From: Lachnospiraceae bacterium
GTDB taxonomy: Bacteria; Bacillota_A; Clostridia; Lachnospirales; Lachnospiraceae
Assembly (NCBI GenBank): GCA_017553665.1
Contig: JAFZKM010000231.1
Location: 1-5,094 of the forward strand
Direction of reading: 5' to 3'
DNA: 5,094 nt
Part shown: positions 4,537 to 5,094 of the stretch, in pieces
Position numbering within the stretch: the stretch's first letter is position 1
Layout: each line of letters starts with the position of its first letter
The notes under the pieces: model-generated
Databases searched by the model: none
What the model saw: only the letters and a program-made list of their open reading frames with translations
What the model was told of the DNA's origin: nothing
Made by a program: the position numbers and the translations under genes

Positions 4537-5094
4537 ATGAGAAAATACAGACTCAGAGTAGGTCTTGATGTGGACGATGTCCTCTACGAGTGTAATTCCT
4601 ACGCGCTTAAGATACTGAGCGACAGGTATCCCGATGAGGAGCCCATGAGCATAAATGAGATCAAAGGCTGGGGTGAGTTCGGACGTCATCCGAAGGAGAG
4701 GATAGCGCTCTTCTCGGATCCCGAGTTCGTGCGTACACAGCCTATAGTGCAGGGAGCGCAGAAGTTTGTGAGCGACCTCTCGAAGATCGCGGATGTGTTC
4801 TTTGTTACGGCGGTTCCCGTCGTATGCATGAGCGCGAGAGGAGAGAGGCTGCTGCAGGATTTCCCCGAGATCCCCGCGCAGAACATCATCATCGGAACGA
4901 GAAAGGATGTAATGTCACTCGACATCCTGCTCGATGACGGAGCGCACAATATCTCGAGTTCAAAGGCCACATATCCGGTTCTGATGCGCAAGCCCTGGAA
5001 CATGGACATGACCGGAATCCTCGCGGTAAACAGCTACAGCGATTTCCTTCAGCTGTGCAAGATGATCAGGAACTCATTCAACGAGAAGATAAAC
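4537..5094 (+). CDS. 5' nucleotidase, NT5C type (5'(3')-deoxyribonucleotidase, HAD superfamily), 3' end outside window
   Basis: An open frame of 186 codons reaching the right edge without a stop. The protein has the order of HAD phosphatase motifs seen in the NT5C/5'(3')-deoxyribonucleotidase family: motif I LDVDDVLYE (10-18, nucleophile D11 and acid D13), motif II threonine T91 in VFFVTAVP, a lysine K123 in GTRKDV, and motif IV DILLDDGAHN (129-138, with D133 and D134). The family dephosphorylates nucleoside monophosphates, mostly deoxy forms, with Mg2+. The usual domain is complete by about residue 180, so the gene may end soon after the edge or carry an extra domain. ATG 4537 is chosen because an in-frame TGA lies directly before it; no SD is visible for it. 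It follows surE by 126 bases with its own promoter pattern. Confidence 0.85.
   Translation, partial: MRKYRLRVGLDVDDVLYECNSYALKILSDRYPDEEPMSINEIKGWGEFGRHPKERIALFSDPEFVRTQPIVQGAQKFVSDLSKIADVFFVTAVPVVCMSARGERLLQDFPEIPAQNIIIGTRKDVMSLDILLDDGAHNISSSKATYPVLMRKPWNMDMTGILAVNSYSDFLQLCKMIRNSFNEKIN

Noticed and set aside
4686..5009. Minus-strand open frame opposite the NT5C-type gene
   Set aside because: It is the shadow of an HAD-family gene whose motifs are intact; the Ser/Cys/Met-rich translation resembles no family I know.

Overview
The window reads as an ordinary chromosomal stretch from a gut or rumen type Clostridia, most likely Lachnospiraceae. This is inferred from purine-rich Shine-Dalgarno (SD) sites, GC-rich coding DNA beside very AT-rich intergenic gaps, and the mix of protein families: a pectin-type glycoside hydrolase (GH105), a Cthe_2159-like beta-helix lipoprotein and a clostridial-type MOSC protein. 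TGA acts as a normal stop in several genes, so the standard bacterial code applies. I see no tRNA, rRNA, CRISPR array, insertion sequence or phage gene.

Layout. (1) 1-323, plus: C-terminal end of a GH105 unsaturated rhamnogalacturonyl hydrolase, cut by the window edge. (2) 325-1017, minus: a DUF2161-type predicted PD-(D/E)XK nuclease, convergent with GH105 and separated from it by one base. (3) 1018-1109: AT-rich divergent control region. (4) 1110-2003 and 2017-2931, plus: two lipoprotein genes 13 bases apart, a ComEC-like metallo-beta-lactamase (MBL) fold hydrolase and a carbohydrate-binding beta-helix protein. (5) 2912-3346, minus: a MOSC-domain protein whose end overlaps the end of the beta-helix gene by 20 bp. 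(6) 3347-3451: divergent control region with a GC hairpin, a 12-bp palindrome and candidate promoters both ways. (7) 3452-3703 and 3700-4410, plus: an unrecognised 83-aa protein joined by an ATGA overlap to surE. (8) 4411-4536: AT palindromes, a good candidate promoter, and a leader hairpin holding the only SD-like sequence. (9) 4537-5094, plus: an NT5C-type HAD 5'(3')-deoxyribonucleotidase that runs off the right edge.

How the genes may work together. The GH105 and beta-helix proteins both fit plant cell-wall (pectin) use, though they are not in one visible operon. The two lipoproteins probably act together on the outer face of the membrane. SurE and the NT5C-type enzyme are neighbouring nucleotide monophosphatases, but a promoter lies between them. 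No strong candidate for a wholly new system is visible. The best leads are the NT5C leader (hairpin, possible six-codon minicistron and in-frame TGA just before the ATG), the surface-tethered ComEC-like MBL protein with an odd start region, and the small gene coupled to surE.
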